In this document: in pieces, positions 34,700 to 42,834 of the stretch
Numbering within the stretch: the first letter of the stretch is position 1
How the letters are laid out: each line of letters starts with the position of its first letter
Assembly (NCBI RefSeq): GCF_000739915.1
Contig: NZ_BBJT01000011.1
Coordinates: forward strand, 1-64,000
Reading direction: 5' to 3'
Source: Paenibacillus chitinolyticus NBRC 15660
GTDB lineage: Bacteria; Bacillota; Bacilli; Paenibacillales; NBRC-103111
DNA: 64,000 nucleotides
The notes under the pieces: model-generated
Told to the model about the DNA's origin: nothing
Seen by the model: the letters and a program-made list of their open reading frames with translations, nothing else
The model's database searches: none
Program-made: the position numbers and the translations under genes

Positions 34700-34770
34700 A
34701 AGCCACGCATCCGGCGTTCGTCAAGAGACCGGATATCCCGGATCGCGCCGTTAAAAAACCGACACAAAAT

Positions 34771-34785
34771 GTGTCTATTTTTGTC
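34771..34785. promoter_or_regulatory. Perfect palindrome, putative operator
   Basis: GACACA-AAA-TGTGTC, 15 bp, ends 13 bp upstream of the -35 of the + promoter at 34799; a flanking CGACA/TGTCG pairing extends the symmetry. It lies between divergent genes and could control either. Confidence 0.45.
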
Positions 34786-34798
34786 GAAATGGGATACC

Positions 34799-34827
34799 TT
34801 GTACAAATAGAGCCCGGAAGCTATAAT
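34799..34827 (+). promoter_or_regulatory. Sigma-A promoter for the small-peptide/DUF5317/GGDEF-EAL transcript
   Basis: TTGTAC (34799-34804), 17 bp, perfect TATAAT (34822-34827). The predicted start is about 50 nt before the 26-codon gene. Confidence 0.7.
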
Positions 34828-34884
34828 GAGATTACATAATGGCAATTAGTACCTATTATTTTCAAAGGATTGGAGGTAAACGCG

Positions 34885-34965
34885 ATGAAACGCTGGGCTT
34901 TTGCTATCCTCACGGTTGCAGCATTGGTTTACTCATCCGGACTGGCCTTTCCTTGGGGTCCGTGA
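34885..34965 (+). CDS. 26-residue hydrophobic peptide (small membrane or leader peptide)
   Basis: ATG at 34885, 7-8 nt after TTGGAGGTAAA, encodes 26 aa: basic start MKRW, a hydrophobic stretch (AFAILTVAALVYSSGLAF), then PWGP and TGA. It follows a consensus promoter and precedes a terminator hairpin 11 nt after its stop. It may be a free-standing small membrane peptide or a leader whose translation affects read-through into DUF5317 and the GGDEF-EAL gene. No known homologue comes to mind. Confidence 0.6.
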   Translation: MKRWAFAILTVAALVYSSGLAFPWGP

Positions 34966-34976
34966 GCCACTTAGAG

Positions 34977-35006
34977 GAACTGGGCTGAGCCTGGTTCTTT
35001 TTTTTA
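34977..35006 (+). terminator. Terminator/attenuator before the DUF5317 gene
   Basis: A 9-bp stem including two G-U pairs (GAACTGGGC with GCCTGGTTC), triloop tga, then nine T. It separates the 26-aa peptide gene from the downstream operon. Confidence 0.8.
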
Positions 35007-35019
35007 TTCGGAGGTTAAT

Positions 35020-35538
35020 ATGATCTACTTCATCGTTCTGGCTGTCGTCATTACCCTTCTTTCGGGACGGAACCCGCTCTCCATGATAGAGAAAGTGAAC
35101 TTCAGGCTGCCCTATCTCCTGCTCGGAAGCTTTGCCGCCCAAATCGTGATTTTCATCCTAGCGGCCCGGACTAACCGGACATACCCTTATTGGACGGAAG
35201 CGGCCATTTTGGCTGTGCTTCTGTTTTTGTGGCTGAACCGGAAAGTTTCCGGCATCTCCCTTATTTTCCTGGGCGCTATCTGGAACTGGACGGCTCTTGT
35301 CATACACGGAGGACTGATGCCCGTCTCGGATACGGCGCTGGCATGGGCGGGACTCGGGTCCCTGCCCGAAAACGAACCCCGCCATCAGCTTATGGAGGCA
35401 TCCGCTTTCTGGTGGATGGGCGACTGGATTCCGCTTGTACGAAGAGTAATCAGCATCGGCGATGTGGGGATTGGAGCCGGACTCGTCCGGTTTATGCTCG
35501 GAAATTCGGTGAAGAGGAGGAAGAATGAAGGACCATAA
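35020..35538 (+). CDS. DUF5317 family membrane protein
   Basis: 172 aa with four hydrophobic segments (about residues 2-18, 28-48, 57-73, 76-94). Diagnostic of DUF5317 are IWNWTALVIHGGLMPVSD and the terminal ISIGDVGIGAGL. The family is unknown in function and often neighbours cyclic-di-GMP or signalling genes. The start has GGAGG 7 nt upstream. Its 3' end overlaps the GGDEF-EAL gene by 14 bp, so the two are translationally coupled. Confidence 0.8.
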   Translation: MIYFIVLAVVITLLSGRNPLSMIEKVNFRLPYLLLGSFAAQIVIFILAARTNRTYPYWTEAAILAVLLFLWLNRKVSGISLIFLGAIWNWTALVIHGGLMPVSDTALAWAGLGSLPENEPRHQLMEASAFWWMGDWIPLVRRVISIGDVGIGAGLVRFMLGNSVKRRKNEGP

Positions 35539-37537
35539 CCCGTTTACTTCCCTACTGTCGGCTTTCGGAATCCTCACCCTGATCACCGCATCGGCTTTTA
35601 TCGCGCAGAACGATTACGATCTGAAAATATTGCTGCCTATCGCCGTGATGGTCATCGTTTTTGAAATGATGCCCCTTAAAATGCCTAACGGCACTTACTT
35701 CAGCGGGGTCACGATCGGTTTTATCCTTTCGCTTTTTGAAATGGGATTTTTTGCAAGCACTTTCTTTCTAGTCCTGAACACGCTGACGTTTTTTACGCTG
35801 CACTCCAAGCCTTTTTATAAAATCAGATGGTTCCGCTTCTTCACCACACTCGGCATGTACGGCGTCAGTATGCTGGCTGCCTGGGGTATGGGCGTTCTGA
35901 CCGCCGAGGCCCCTCTTTTCGTCAAAATCGTATGCGTATTCCTCGCGTTCGAGGGCGTGAATCTTCTGCTGAGGACGGGCATCATGCGTTCGGTCACGGG
36001 CGCGCCCTTCTCGGCGGACAAAATCATTTACGAAGCGCGCAGCATTCAAATCGGGATTCTCATCGCCTCGGTCGTGCTTTATAAGATGCTGAAGCAGCCC
36101 AGCTACGAGCTTTTTATTTCGGAAATCGTGTTTACGATCATCGCGGTCAAGATCATCCATTACTTCGTTTCGGGATATTTGAAGCAGATCGATATCATTG
36201 AGGAAAGCAACAAGCGCTACAAAAAGATGGCTTATTATGACTCGGTCACCGGTCTGCCCAACCGGGCTCATTTTAACGAACGCTTGACTCAGGACATTGC
36301 CGTAGCACAGGAAACGAAAGGGAAAGTCGGACTGCTTTTTCTCGATCTCGACCAGTTCAAAAATATTAACGACACCATGGGACACGTCAGCGGGGACGCC
36401 CTGCTCGTTCAAGTGGCCGGACGGCTGCAAAGCTGTCTGGGGCAAGACCATACGGTATCCAGGCTGGGGGGCGATGAATTTACGATCATCGTTCGGGACA
36501 TTGCGGGGGCGCAGGATTGCGTTCTGGTCGCCGAAACGGTCCTTTCCGCCCTGAAAACGGGATTTTTCCTCCAGGGGAAAGACATCTATATTACGCCGAG
36601 CATCGGCATCAGCCTGTACCCGGACAACGGATACGACTCGGAAACGATCGTGAAAAACGCGGACACCGCCATGTACAGGGCCAAGGAGCTCGGCGGCAAC
36701 TTGTACTCCATGTTCACCTCGGACCTGGAAGAAACGATCGAAAAGAAACTGATTTTGCAGAGAAATCTACATAAAGCGCTGGAACGCGGCGAATTCCATC
36801 TCGTCTATCAGCCTCAGCTGCAGCTGGATACGGGCCAAATCCAAGGCATCGAGGCTCTCGTCCGCTGGAACAACCCGGAGCTCGGTCTCGTATCTCCCGA
36901 AGATTTTATCCCGCTGGCGGAAGAAAGCCGGCAAATTCTTTCGATCGGCGAATGGGTGCTGAGGACAGCCTGCGGGCAAAACAAAGCGTGGCAGAACGAA
37001 GGCTTCCCGCCCGTCAGAATGGCGGTCAACTTATCTTCCATCCAGTTTGAACACGACGAGCTGATCCCCGCGATCCGGCGCATATTGGACGAAACCGGAC
37101 TGGAAGCCCGGTGGCTGGAGCTGGAAATCACGGAGAGTCTTCTGCTCCGCAATAAAATCAAAACGATGCGTACGCTCAGGCAGCTCAAGGAGCTTGGCGT
37201 TCACATCGCCATGGACGATTTTGGCGTCGGCTATTCTTCTCTTAGTTATTTGAACTACTATCCGTTCGACCGGCTTAAAATCGACAAATCCTTCATCCAT
37301 CATATGAACGACCGCACAGGAGATGAATGGATCGTCCGCACGGTCATCCAACTGGCCCACGGCCTTCATATGACGGTCGTTGCGGAGGGCGTCGAGACGG
37401 AAGAGCAGCTCACTTATTTGAAAAAACAGAGCTGTGACTGCATTCAGGGCTACCTGATCAGCAAGCCTCTGGCACCCTCCCTGCTGCAGGAAAAGCTTTG
37501 GGGCGGCAGCGGAACGCCGGAAACCCGGCCTGATTAA
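35525..37537 (+). CDS. Membrane GGDEF-EAL protein (c-di-GMP turnover)
   Basis: 670 aa. About six membrane helices (residues 12-225) are followed by a GGDEF domain with an intact RLGGDEF active site (about 313-319) and an EAL domain with EALVRW (about 443), the metal-site DDFGVGYSSLSYL, the loop EGVETEEQ and the end QGYLISKP. Both catalytic signatures look complete, so it may synthesise or hydrolyse c-di-GMP, or one half may be regulatory. The inhibitory RxxD ahead of GGDEF is not evident. The membrane part probably senses a ligand or forms a complex with DUF5317. Confidence 0.92.
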   Translation: MKDHNPFTSLLSAFGILTLITASAFIAQNDYDLKILLPIAVMVIVFEMMPLKMPNGTYFSGVTIGFILSLFEMGFFASTFFLVLNTLTFFTLHSKPFYKIRWFRFFTTLGMYGVSMLAAWGMGVLTAEAPLFVKIVCVFLAFEGVNLLLRTGIMRSVTGAPFSADKIIYEARSIQIGILIASVVLYKMLKQPSYELFISEIVFTIIAVKIIHYFVSGYLKQIDIIEESNKRYKKMAYYDSVTGLPNRAHFNERLTQDIAVAQETKGKVGLLFLDLDQFKNINDTMGHVSGDALLVQVAGRLQSCLGQDHTVSRLGGDEFTIIVRDIAGAQDCVLVAETVLSALKTGFFLQGKDIYITPSIGISLYPDNGYDSETIVKNADTAMYRAKELGGNLYSMFTSDLEETIEKKLILQRNLHKALERGEFHLVYQPQLQLDTGQIQGIEALVRWNNPELGLVSPEDFIPLAEESRQILSIGEWVLRTACGQNKAWQNEGFPPVRMAVNLSSIQFEHDELIPAIRRILDETGLEARWLELEITESLLLRNKIKTMRTLRQLKELGVHIAMDDFGVGYSSLSYLNYYPFDRLKIDKSFIHHMNDRTGDEWIVRTVIQLAHGLHMTVVAEGVETEEQLTYLKKQSCDCIQGYLISKPLAPSLLQEKLWGGSGTPETRPD

Positions 37538-37541
37538 TACG

Positions 37542-37571
37542 AAAGACCCGCAGACAACTGCGGGTCTTTTC
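37542..37571 (+). terminator. Intrinsic terminator after GGDEF-EAL gene
   Basis: A 12-bp perfect stem (37542-37553 with 37558-37569), 4-nt loop acaa. Confidence 0.9.
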
Positions 37572-37729
37572 GGCGTTCGGGCGAGGGACGTCTTGGAACA
37601 GCAGAGGGCTGCCGGCAATCCATGAGACCGCCCCCGGCGGACCGTGTGACTGGACAGCATAGCGGTTCAACCTGGCGGCATCGTCTTGTGGAACGGCAGA
37701 GGGTATCCGGAACGGAGGAAGCCCGAACT

Positions 37730-37758
37730 TTGACCTTGGATCGTAAATTTGTTACAGT
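37730..37758 (+). promoter_or_regulatory. Sigma-A promoter for the monooxygenase gene
   Basis: TTGACC (37730-37735), 17 bp, TACAGT (37753-37758); the -10 lies inside the first operator repeat. Confidence 0.6.
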
Positions 37759-37792
37759 TAAGATTACAGTTAAATCATTTTTGTTACAGTTA
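37752..37792 (+). promoter_or_regulatory. Three direct repeats TTACAGTTA, putative operator
   Basis: TTACAGTTA occurs at 37752-37760, 37764-37772 and 37784-37792. The first overlaps the -10, the second the expected start site. Spacing is 12 and 20 bp. A repressor (HxlR, MarR or PadR type) would fit, but none is encoded nearby. Confidence 0.55.
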
Positions 37793-37810
37793 TCCACAAG
37801 AGGTGAGCTT

Positions 37811-38824
37811 ATGTTGAAATTGGGGATTCTGGATCAATCGCAAATAGCCGAAGGCCGTACGGCCTCCGACGCTCTTAAAGAAACGACCCGGCTCGCGCAG
37901 GAAGCGGACCGTCTCGGCTTCACCCGCTACTGGGTGTCCGAGCATCACGCCTCGAAATCGCTGGCCCATTCGAGCCCCGAGGTGCTCCTGGCCCATCTCG
38001 CGGCGGTAACCTCCCGCATCCGCGTGGGCTCCGGCGGCATTATGCTGCCGCATTACAGCGCCTACAAGGTCGCGGAAAACTTCCGCCTGCTGGAGGCGCT
38101 CCACCCGGGGCGGATCGACCTCGGGCTCGGCCGCGCGCCGGGCGGCATGCCGCTGGCGACCCGCGCCCTGCAAGCGGACAAATACGTCAGCATCGACCGC
38201 TATCCGGATCAGGTCGCCGATATCGCCGGCTACCTTCACGAAACGATGCCTCCGGAGCATCCCTTCGCCGCGCTGCAGGCTTCGCCTTCCATACCGACGG
38301 CGCCGGAGGTATGGCTGCTCGGCTCCAGCGGCGAAAGCGCCCGCATCGCCGCCAAACAGGGCGCCGCATTCGGCTTCGCCCAGTTCTTCGGAAGCCCCGG
38401 CGGCGAGGAAGCCATGCGCCACTACAAGAAACACTTCCAGCCTTCCGTGCTGAACGACAAGCCTCGTACGCTGGCAGCCGTTCTCGCCGTCTGCGCGGAT
38501 ACGGAAGAAGAAGCGAACAAACTCGCTTCGAGCACGGACTTGTACTTCCTGCGCCTGGAACGCGGCCTGGAGCTCGGGTTCTTCCCATCCGTGGATACGG
38601 CGCTGAATTATCCGTACACGGAGTATGACCTGGCCCGCATCAAAGAACGCCGGGAACGGCGTATTGTCGGCAATCCCGAGCAGGTCAAACGCCGGCTTCA
38701 TGCGGTTGCGGAAGCTTACAGCGCAGACGAACTGCTGATCGTTTCGCCCATCCACAATTTCGGCGCTCGCCTCCATTCTTACCGCCTGATCGCGGGCGCC
38801 TTCGGCATGAAGGGCGAGGAGTAA
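37811..38824 (+). CDS. Luciferase-like FMN-dependent monooxygenase (LLM class, YhbW-like)
   Basis: 337 aa TIM-barrel flavin enzyme. Family landmarks are SEHHASKSLAHSSPEVLLAH, RIRVGSGGIMLPHYSAYKVA, HPGRIDLGLGRAPGG and PEVWLLGSSGESARIAA, as in the bacillar YhbW/YwcH-type MsnO8 family. It probably oxidises a small aromatic, alkane or sulfur compound with reduced FMN; the substrate is unknown. ATG at 37811 with AGAGGTG; an upstream open frame is not supported. Repression at the TTACAGTTA repeats suggests an inducible, detoxification-type role (inference). Confidence 0.85.
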   Translation: MLKLGILDQSQIAEGRTASDALKETTRLAQEADRLGFTRYWVSEHHASKSLAHSSPEVLLAHLAAVTSRIRVGSGGIMLPHYSAYKVAENFRLLEALHPGRIDLGLGRAPGGMPLATRALQADKYVSIDRYPDQVADIAGYLHETMPPEHPFAALQASPSIPTAPEVWLLGSSGESARIAAKQGAAFGFAQFFGSPGGEEAMRHYKKHFQPSVLNDKPRTLAAVLAVCADTEEEANKLASSTDLYFLRLERGLELGFFPSVDTALNYPYTEYDLARIKERRERRIVGNPEQVKRRLHAVAEAYSADELLIVSPIHNFGARLHSYRLIAGAFGMKGEE

Positions 38825-39060
38825 AGCGAGACCGCACGTAGCTCCCAGCGCACGATGCTCGGCGCCGCATTACGGTCAGCCCGGCTTCTCTCCGCCATAG
38901 CGGGCACGCTGCTGGCCAAACCGACTGGGCCCGATCCGGCTTCGTTCCGATCCGGCTTCATCCATGGCCCCATCCGGCCCGCACCTTCCGAAAGGCGTTT
39001 CCCGCGGCAAAATCGGCTGATGGCACAAACGATTTTCACACCGCAACCGCACCTTCATAG

Positions 39061-39107
39061 AAAAGCCCGGAGCTTGGGGATTTCCCCAGACTCCGGGCTT
39101 TTTTTGC
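39061..39107. terminator. Bidirectional intrinsic terminator
   Basis: A 12-bp outer stem (39061-39072 with 39091-39102) plus an inner TGGGG/CCCCA stem, A and T runs outside; serves the monooxygenase and the SLH gene. Confidence 0.85.
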
Positions 39108-39115
39108 CGCGATTC

Positions 39116-40321
39116 TTACTTGATGACAATAGTCTCAACGACTTTATCTTTGCCTTTCAGCTCAACCGGAGTCGGCTTAACCAGACGGCTCACGTCGCCT
39201 TGAATCACAACGTCGGAAGCTACCTTGTACGTTGCCTTGTCCGCACTTCCGTACACCTGGTTCGTCACGGTAACCGTAGCGATACGCCCATCTTTGTTCA
39301 GCGTCATGGAGTCGAACAAGCCGCTCACCTGCAGCGTACGGTCTTCAACCGCTTTTTTCGTTACTTCGATAAAAACAACGGTGTTGTTGTACGAGCGCAG
39401 TCTGACGACATCCCCGTTTTGAAGCTGGGACGCGCTTACTTTGGCGCCGTTGCGGTAAACGAATACTTCCGGGTGCAGCGCATACGTCTTGAGGGTGCCG
39501 TTCAGGTCGAGCACCAGCGTATTTCCGCTCACGGTTCCCGTCACTTTACCGACGGCCGTGGTTTGGTCCTGTCCCGGCATCTGGCTGTCCGTGCGGTCCA
39601 GCAGCGCGGCGAGCTGAGCGCGGGTTACCGGCATATTCGGACGGAACGAGTTGTCTTCGAATCCGTCGATCAGGCCTTTCTCGATGGCGACGGCCACATA
39701 ACCGACGGAACCGGCCGGAATCTGCTTCGCGTCCTTGAACGAAAGCTGCGTGTTGATTTTCGCTTTAGCCTCGGCATCCAGCTTCATCGCTTTCACGAGA
39801 AGGATAGTCGCCCATAGGCGGTCGGCAGGCTTGGACGGCTGAACCATGTCCTCGTTTTCGCCGAACAGGTCGTTCTCAAGCGCCACGGCCACGTAACCTA
39901 CCGCCCAGTCGGGAATTTTGTTCGCATCCTTGAAGTTCAGCTTCGTCTGCTTCTCTTCGCTTGATTCCGCTTTATCGCGCAGGCCCATCAGGCGGACGGC
40001 AGCCGTAATGGCTTCAATACGGGTAACCGTATTCCGCGGTTTGAACGAACCGTCTTCATAGCCTTCAAAAACACGCTTCGAAGAAAGGCTTGCAATATTT
40101 TTCAGCGCCCACTCCACGTCCGAACCCTTCAGATCGTCGAACGTAATCCGGAAATCGAAAGAGCCGTGTACGCTTCCGTTTTTGCCCTCTTTCCAGTCTT
40201 TATCCTTATCATAGTCCTTATCCTTGCCGTTTCCGTTAGCGAACGCGGCAGTGCCTCCGCCCATTGCCATAGCGAGTACGAGCGTAGATAGAACGGTTTT
40301 TTTCATGTTAAGTTTTTTCAT
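39116..40321 (-). CDS. Secreted S-layer-homology (SLH) domain protein
   Basis: 401 aa. A signal peptide (about residues 1-29, TVLSTLVLAMAMGGGTAAFA) is followed by a Lys/Asp/Gly-rich spacer. Three SLH modules lie at about 60-245: FDDLKGSDVEWALKNIASLS, NFKDANKIPDWAVGYVAVAL, and SFKDAKQIPAGSVGYVAVAI with NSFRPNMPVTRAQLAALLDR. These bind pyruvylated cell-wall polymer. The C-terminal third (about 255-401) is beta-type (GKVTGTVSGNTLVLDLNGTL) of unknown role. AAAGGAG lies 9 nt before the ATG. It stands alone between terminators. Confidence 0.92.
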   Translation of the reverse strand: MKKLNMKKTVLSTLVLAMAMGGGTAAFANGNGKDKDYDKDKDWKEGKNGSVHGSFDFRITFDDLKGSDVEWALKNIASLSSKRVFEGYEDGSFKPRNTVTRIEAITAAVRLMGLRDKAESSEEKQTKLNFKDANKIPDWAVGYVAVALENDLFGENEDMVQPSKPADRLWATILLVKAMKLDAEAKAKINTQLSFKDAKQIPAGSVGYVAVAIEKGLIDGFEDNSFRPNMPVTRAQLAALLDRTDSQMPGQDQTTAVGKVTGTVSGNTLVLDLNGTLKTYALHPEVFVYRNGAKVSASQLQNGDVVRLRSYNNTVVFIEVTKKAVEDRTLQVSGLFDSMTLNKDGRIATVTVTNQVYGSADKATYKVASDVVIQGDVSRLVKPTPVELKGKDKVVETIVIK

Positions 40322-40475
40322 CGGAAAACTCTCCTTTATGCGTGTAGGAATCAGCCTCGGCCCGGGCTGGATGAACCGGCAACTCTTCGCGAAGTATGAC
40401 GGTTTACACTATAGCAATTCTTGGAGTCTCGGCTTTTTAGGGGGGTCCGTTCCAAGAGCAACCGGTAAAATGATG

Positions 40476-40508
40476 AAAAAAAAGTCCCACTCTACCGGAG
40501 AGTGAGAC
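40476..40508 (-). terminator. Terminator overlapping the stop codon of the YpmS-like gene
   Basis: On the minus strand, stem GTCTCACTCT/AGAGTGGGAC (10 bp, one mismatch-type pair), loop ccggt, then seven T. The stop TAG (40494-40492) lies inside the hairpin. Confidence 0.8.
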
Positions 40509-41040
40509 CAATCACGACGAAATCGGGATCAAAGCGGACTTCTTTGATATGCACGATGGAAGGCAAATACGAATCCAGCGAAATCGAAACCGGCGCGAGG
40601 GATACCAATCCCGGCGGCACTTCGAAGCTCCGTATATGCGTGCCCGTATGCGTTACGGTCAGCTCTTTGCCTGTCCAGGCCAGTTTAAACGTCATCTGCG
40701 CCCCGACAGGGACGGTATTTTTCCAAACCAGATTCACATCCGCGGTCAGATTCTCGCCGTTTCGTTTAAAGTCGGCTCCGGTTATCGTTACATCGGGAGA
40801 TACCCGTGCATGTTTGGCGATCGCCTTTTTGCCGAGCTGATTGAGTTCTTCATCGGACAAGCGGACCTCGGGCTTCTTGCTTCGGATAAGATCCACCAGT
40901 TGGCTTTCCAGCGAAAGTTCCGTATAAGCCAGATCAAGCTGCTGCTGAGGTTTGATATACGTTAAGAGTCCCCAGGTCGCCAGCCCCGCCGCAACGGCCA
41001 GAACGAGCAGGACCACGATAATACGCCGGATGATTTTCAT
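40492..41040 (-). CDS. YpmS-like membrane-anchored protein (DUF2140-like)
   Basis: 182 aa. One N-terminal membrane helix (RIIVVLLVLAVAAGLATWGLL, quoted up to the family start at residues 6-25) precedes an extracytoplasmic domain of alternating beta and amphipathic sequence (LSDEELNQLGKKAIAKHARV, FKLAWTGKELTVTHTGTH). Layout and length recall B. subtilis YpmS, an unknown membrane protein sometimes linked to lipid or envelope genes; the match is by general resemblance only. The gene ends within its terminator, an economical arrangement. Confidence 0.55.
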   Translation of the reverse strand: MKIIRRIIVVLLVLAVAAGLATWGLLTYIKPQQQLDLAYTELSLESQLVDLIRSKKPEVRLSDEELNQLGKKAIAKHARVSPDVTITGADFKRNGENLTADVNLVWKNTVPVGAQMTFKLAWTGKELTVTHTGTHIRSFEVPPGLVSLAPVSISLDSYLPSIVHIKEVRFDPDFVVIGLTLR

Positions 41041-41100
41041 GTTTATTCCCTCCTTGCCGTAATGACGCGTACCTTCTATTTACCCAGCGGACTCCAAATG

Positions 41101-41128
41101 AAAAAGCCGGTTCAACCCGAACCGGCTT
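41101..41128 (-). terminator. Intrinsic terminator after the helicase gene
   Basis: A 10-bp perfect stem (41104-41113 with 41119-41128), 5-nt loop, T run on the minus strand. Confidence 0.8.
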
Positions 41129-41158
41129 GGAGTCTTATACGCAATGCTGCAGCTCCGG

Positions 41159-42682
41159 TTATTTCCCGTCTCCGTCTCTTTTGGCTTTCAGCCATTTCGG
41201 CGCGCCTTTGTTCTTGCGGTCCTGGGCCGTCTCCTGCTTGCGGGCGGCCTTGCGCGAAACCGGCTGCTGCGCGGAATCTCCGCGTGCCGCGCCGGAGCGG
41301 CCCTCGCCCGCACCGCTGCGGGAGGCTGCGCTCGCGCTGCCGCGTCCCGTTCGGGCCGGTGCACCGCTGCGGCCGCTATCCCCACGGCGATCCGTGGAGA
41401 GGCGCTCCCCGCCCGCGCCGGAGGCTCCGCCGCGGCGAGCTCCCGCTTCGCCGCCGGATGCGCTCCGTGCCGTGCCCGAAACGCGGGCTGCGTCGCCCGC
41501 GTCATCCCGGCGCGGCGCGCCGCGGAAGCCGCTGCGCGGGCCTTGGCCGGCGTCGACCACCCGGCCCTCGTACATCTCCTTCTCGTCGATGGAGATGCGC
41601 AAAGACTTGCGGAACTTGTCGATGATGAACCGCTCCTTCGGAGCGACGATCGAGATCACGGTTCCGCTGCGCCCCATCCTTCCGGTACGCCCTGCACGGT
41701 GCAGGTAGTACTCGGCGTTAAGCGGCATGTCGAGATTGATGACATGCGTCACTTCCTCGATGTCGAGCCCGCGGGCCGCGACATCGGTAGCCAGCAGCAG
41801 CTGGAACTTGCCTTCGCGGAACGACTGCATGACGTTCGCCCGCTGCTGCTTGCCCGCCTCGCCGTAGAGGGCCTCCACGGACAATCCGAGGTGCTGCAGC
41901 TTCGATACGACTTCGGACACGTCGGCCGTCGCATTGACGAACACCATCGCCTTTGGAGGCTCGTACAGACGGATGATCCGGCGGAGCGTGTCGATTTTAT
42001 TGCGGGCTTCGCAGTTAAAAGCGAGATGCTCCAGCGTGGACGCCGTACGCTGATCCGGGTTGATCCGGATCTCGGCCGGATCATTCATCAAGCTTTCCGC
42101 CGCTTGTCCGATCTCCGCGGGAATGGTCGCCGAGAAGAACAGCGACTGCGACGAGCGCTGAAGAGCTTTAAAGATCGAATAGACTTCCTTCATGGAGCCC
42201 AGCTCTAATACGTGATCGACTTCGTCCACGACCAGCATGGACACATGATGCACATTCAGCTTGCGGGCCTTAATCAGCTCGTTAATGCGGCCGGGAGTCC
42301 CTATAATCAGGTGCGGAGAGCCTTTTTTGAGTTTCTCTACCTGCCGGGCCAGAGCGGCTCCTCCGATCAGAGCTTGGCACTTAATGGGACCGTCGCCGAT
42401 CAGATCTTCCGCCACTCGCAAAATCTGCATGCCTAGCTCGCGCGTCGGCACGATGATCGCTGCCTGTACACGCTTCGCGTTCACATCGATCCGCTGCAGA
42501 GCCGGAAGCAGAAAAGCCAGCGTTTTGCCCGTTCCCGTTTGCGACTGCACAATAGCGTCCCGTCCCGTGAGGATGAGCGGGATTGCCTCGGCCTGAACGG
42601 CCGTCGGTCTGCCTATCCCCCGTTCCTTCAACTTTTCCGCCCAGACGGGGGCGATTTGCAGCTGTTCAAAATTGTCGTACAT
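41159..42682 (-). CDS. DEAD-box family ATP-dependent RNA helicase
   Basis: 507 aa. All helicase motifs are visible: Q motif near RPTAVQAEAIP, I SQTGTGKT, Ia PTRELGMQ, Ib TPGRINEL, II VVDEVDH (DEVD in place of DEAD, residues 153-156), III SATIPAE, IV VFVNATAD, V ATDVAARGLD, VI HRAGRTGRMG. The C-terminal 130 residues are a disordered Arg/Gly/Ser/Ala tail ending in basic KKxxPKWLKAKRDGDGK-like sequence, usual for RNA binding. Start ATG at 42682 after AGAGG; upstream in-frame codons are not used. It is probably CshA/CshB-like, aiding ribosome assembly or cold response. Confidence 0.9.
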   Translation of the reverse strand: MYDNFEQLQIAPVWAEKLKERGIGRPTAVQAEAIPLILTGRDAIVQSQTGTGKTLAFLLPALQRIDVNAKRVQAAIIVPTRELGMQILRVAEDLIGDGPIKCQALIGGAALARQVEKLKKGSPHLIIGTPGRINELIKARKLNVHHVSMLVVDEVDHVLELGSMKEVYSIFKALQRSSQSLFFSATIPAEIGQAAESLMNDPAEIRINPDQRTASTLEHLAFNCEARNKIDTLRRIIRLYEPPKAMVFVNATADVSEVVSKLQHLGLSVEALYGEAGKQQRANVMQSFREGKFQLLLATDVAARGLDIEEVTHVINLDMPLNAEYYLHRAGRTGRMGRSGTVISIVAPKERFIIDKFRKSLRISIDEKEMYEGRVVDAGQGPRSGFRGAPRRDDAGDAARVSGTARSASGGEAGARRGGASGAGGERLSTDRRGDSGRSGAPARTGRGSASAASRSGAGEGRSGAARGDSAQQPVSRKAARKQETAQDRKNKGAPKWLKAKRDGDGK

Positions 42683-42834
42683 GAAGAACCTCTTTTCTGT
42701 ATACCGTTGTTGTTTGTCTACATTATACGCGAGGAAGCTCCCGGGAACAAACCGGGGCACACAAAAAAGGATGAGCTGCGGAGCCTGACCGCACTGCCCA
42801 CCCTGAGCGGCCCTATCCGGCCTGCATGGGGCGC

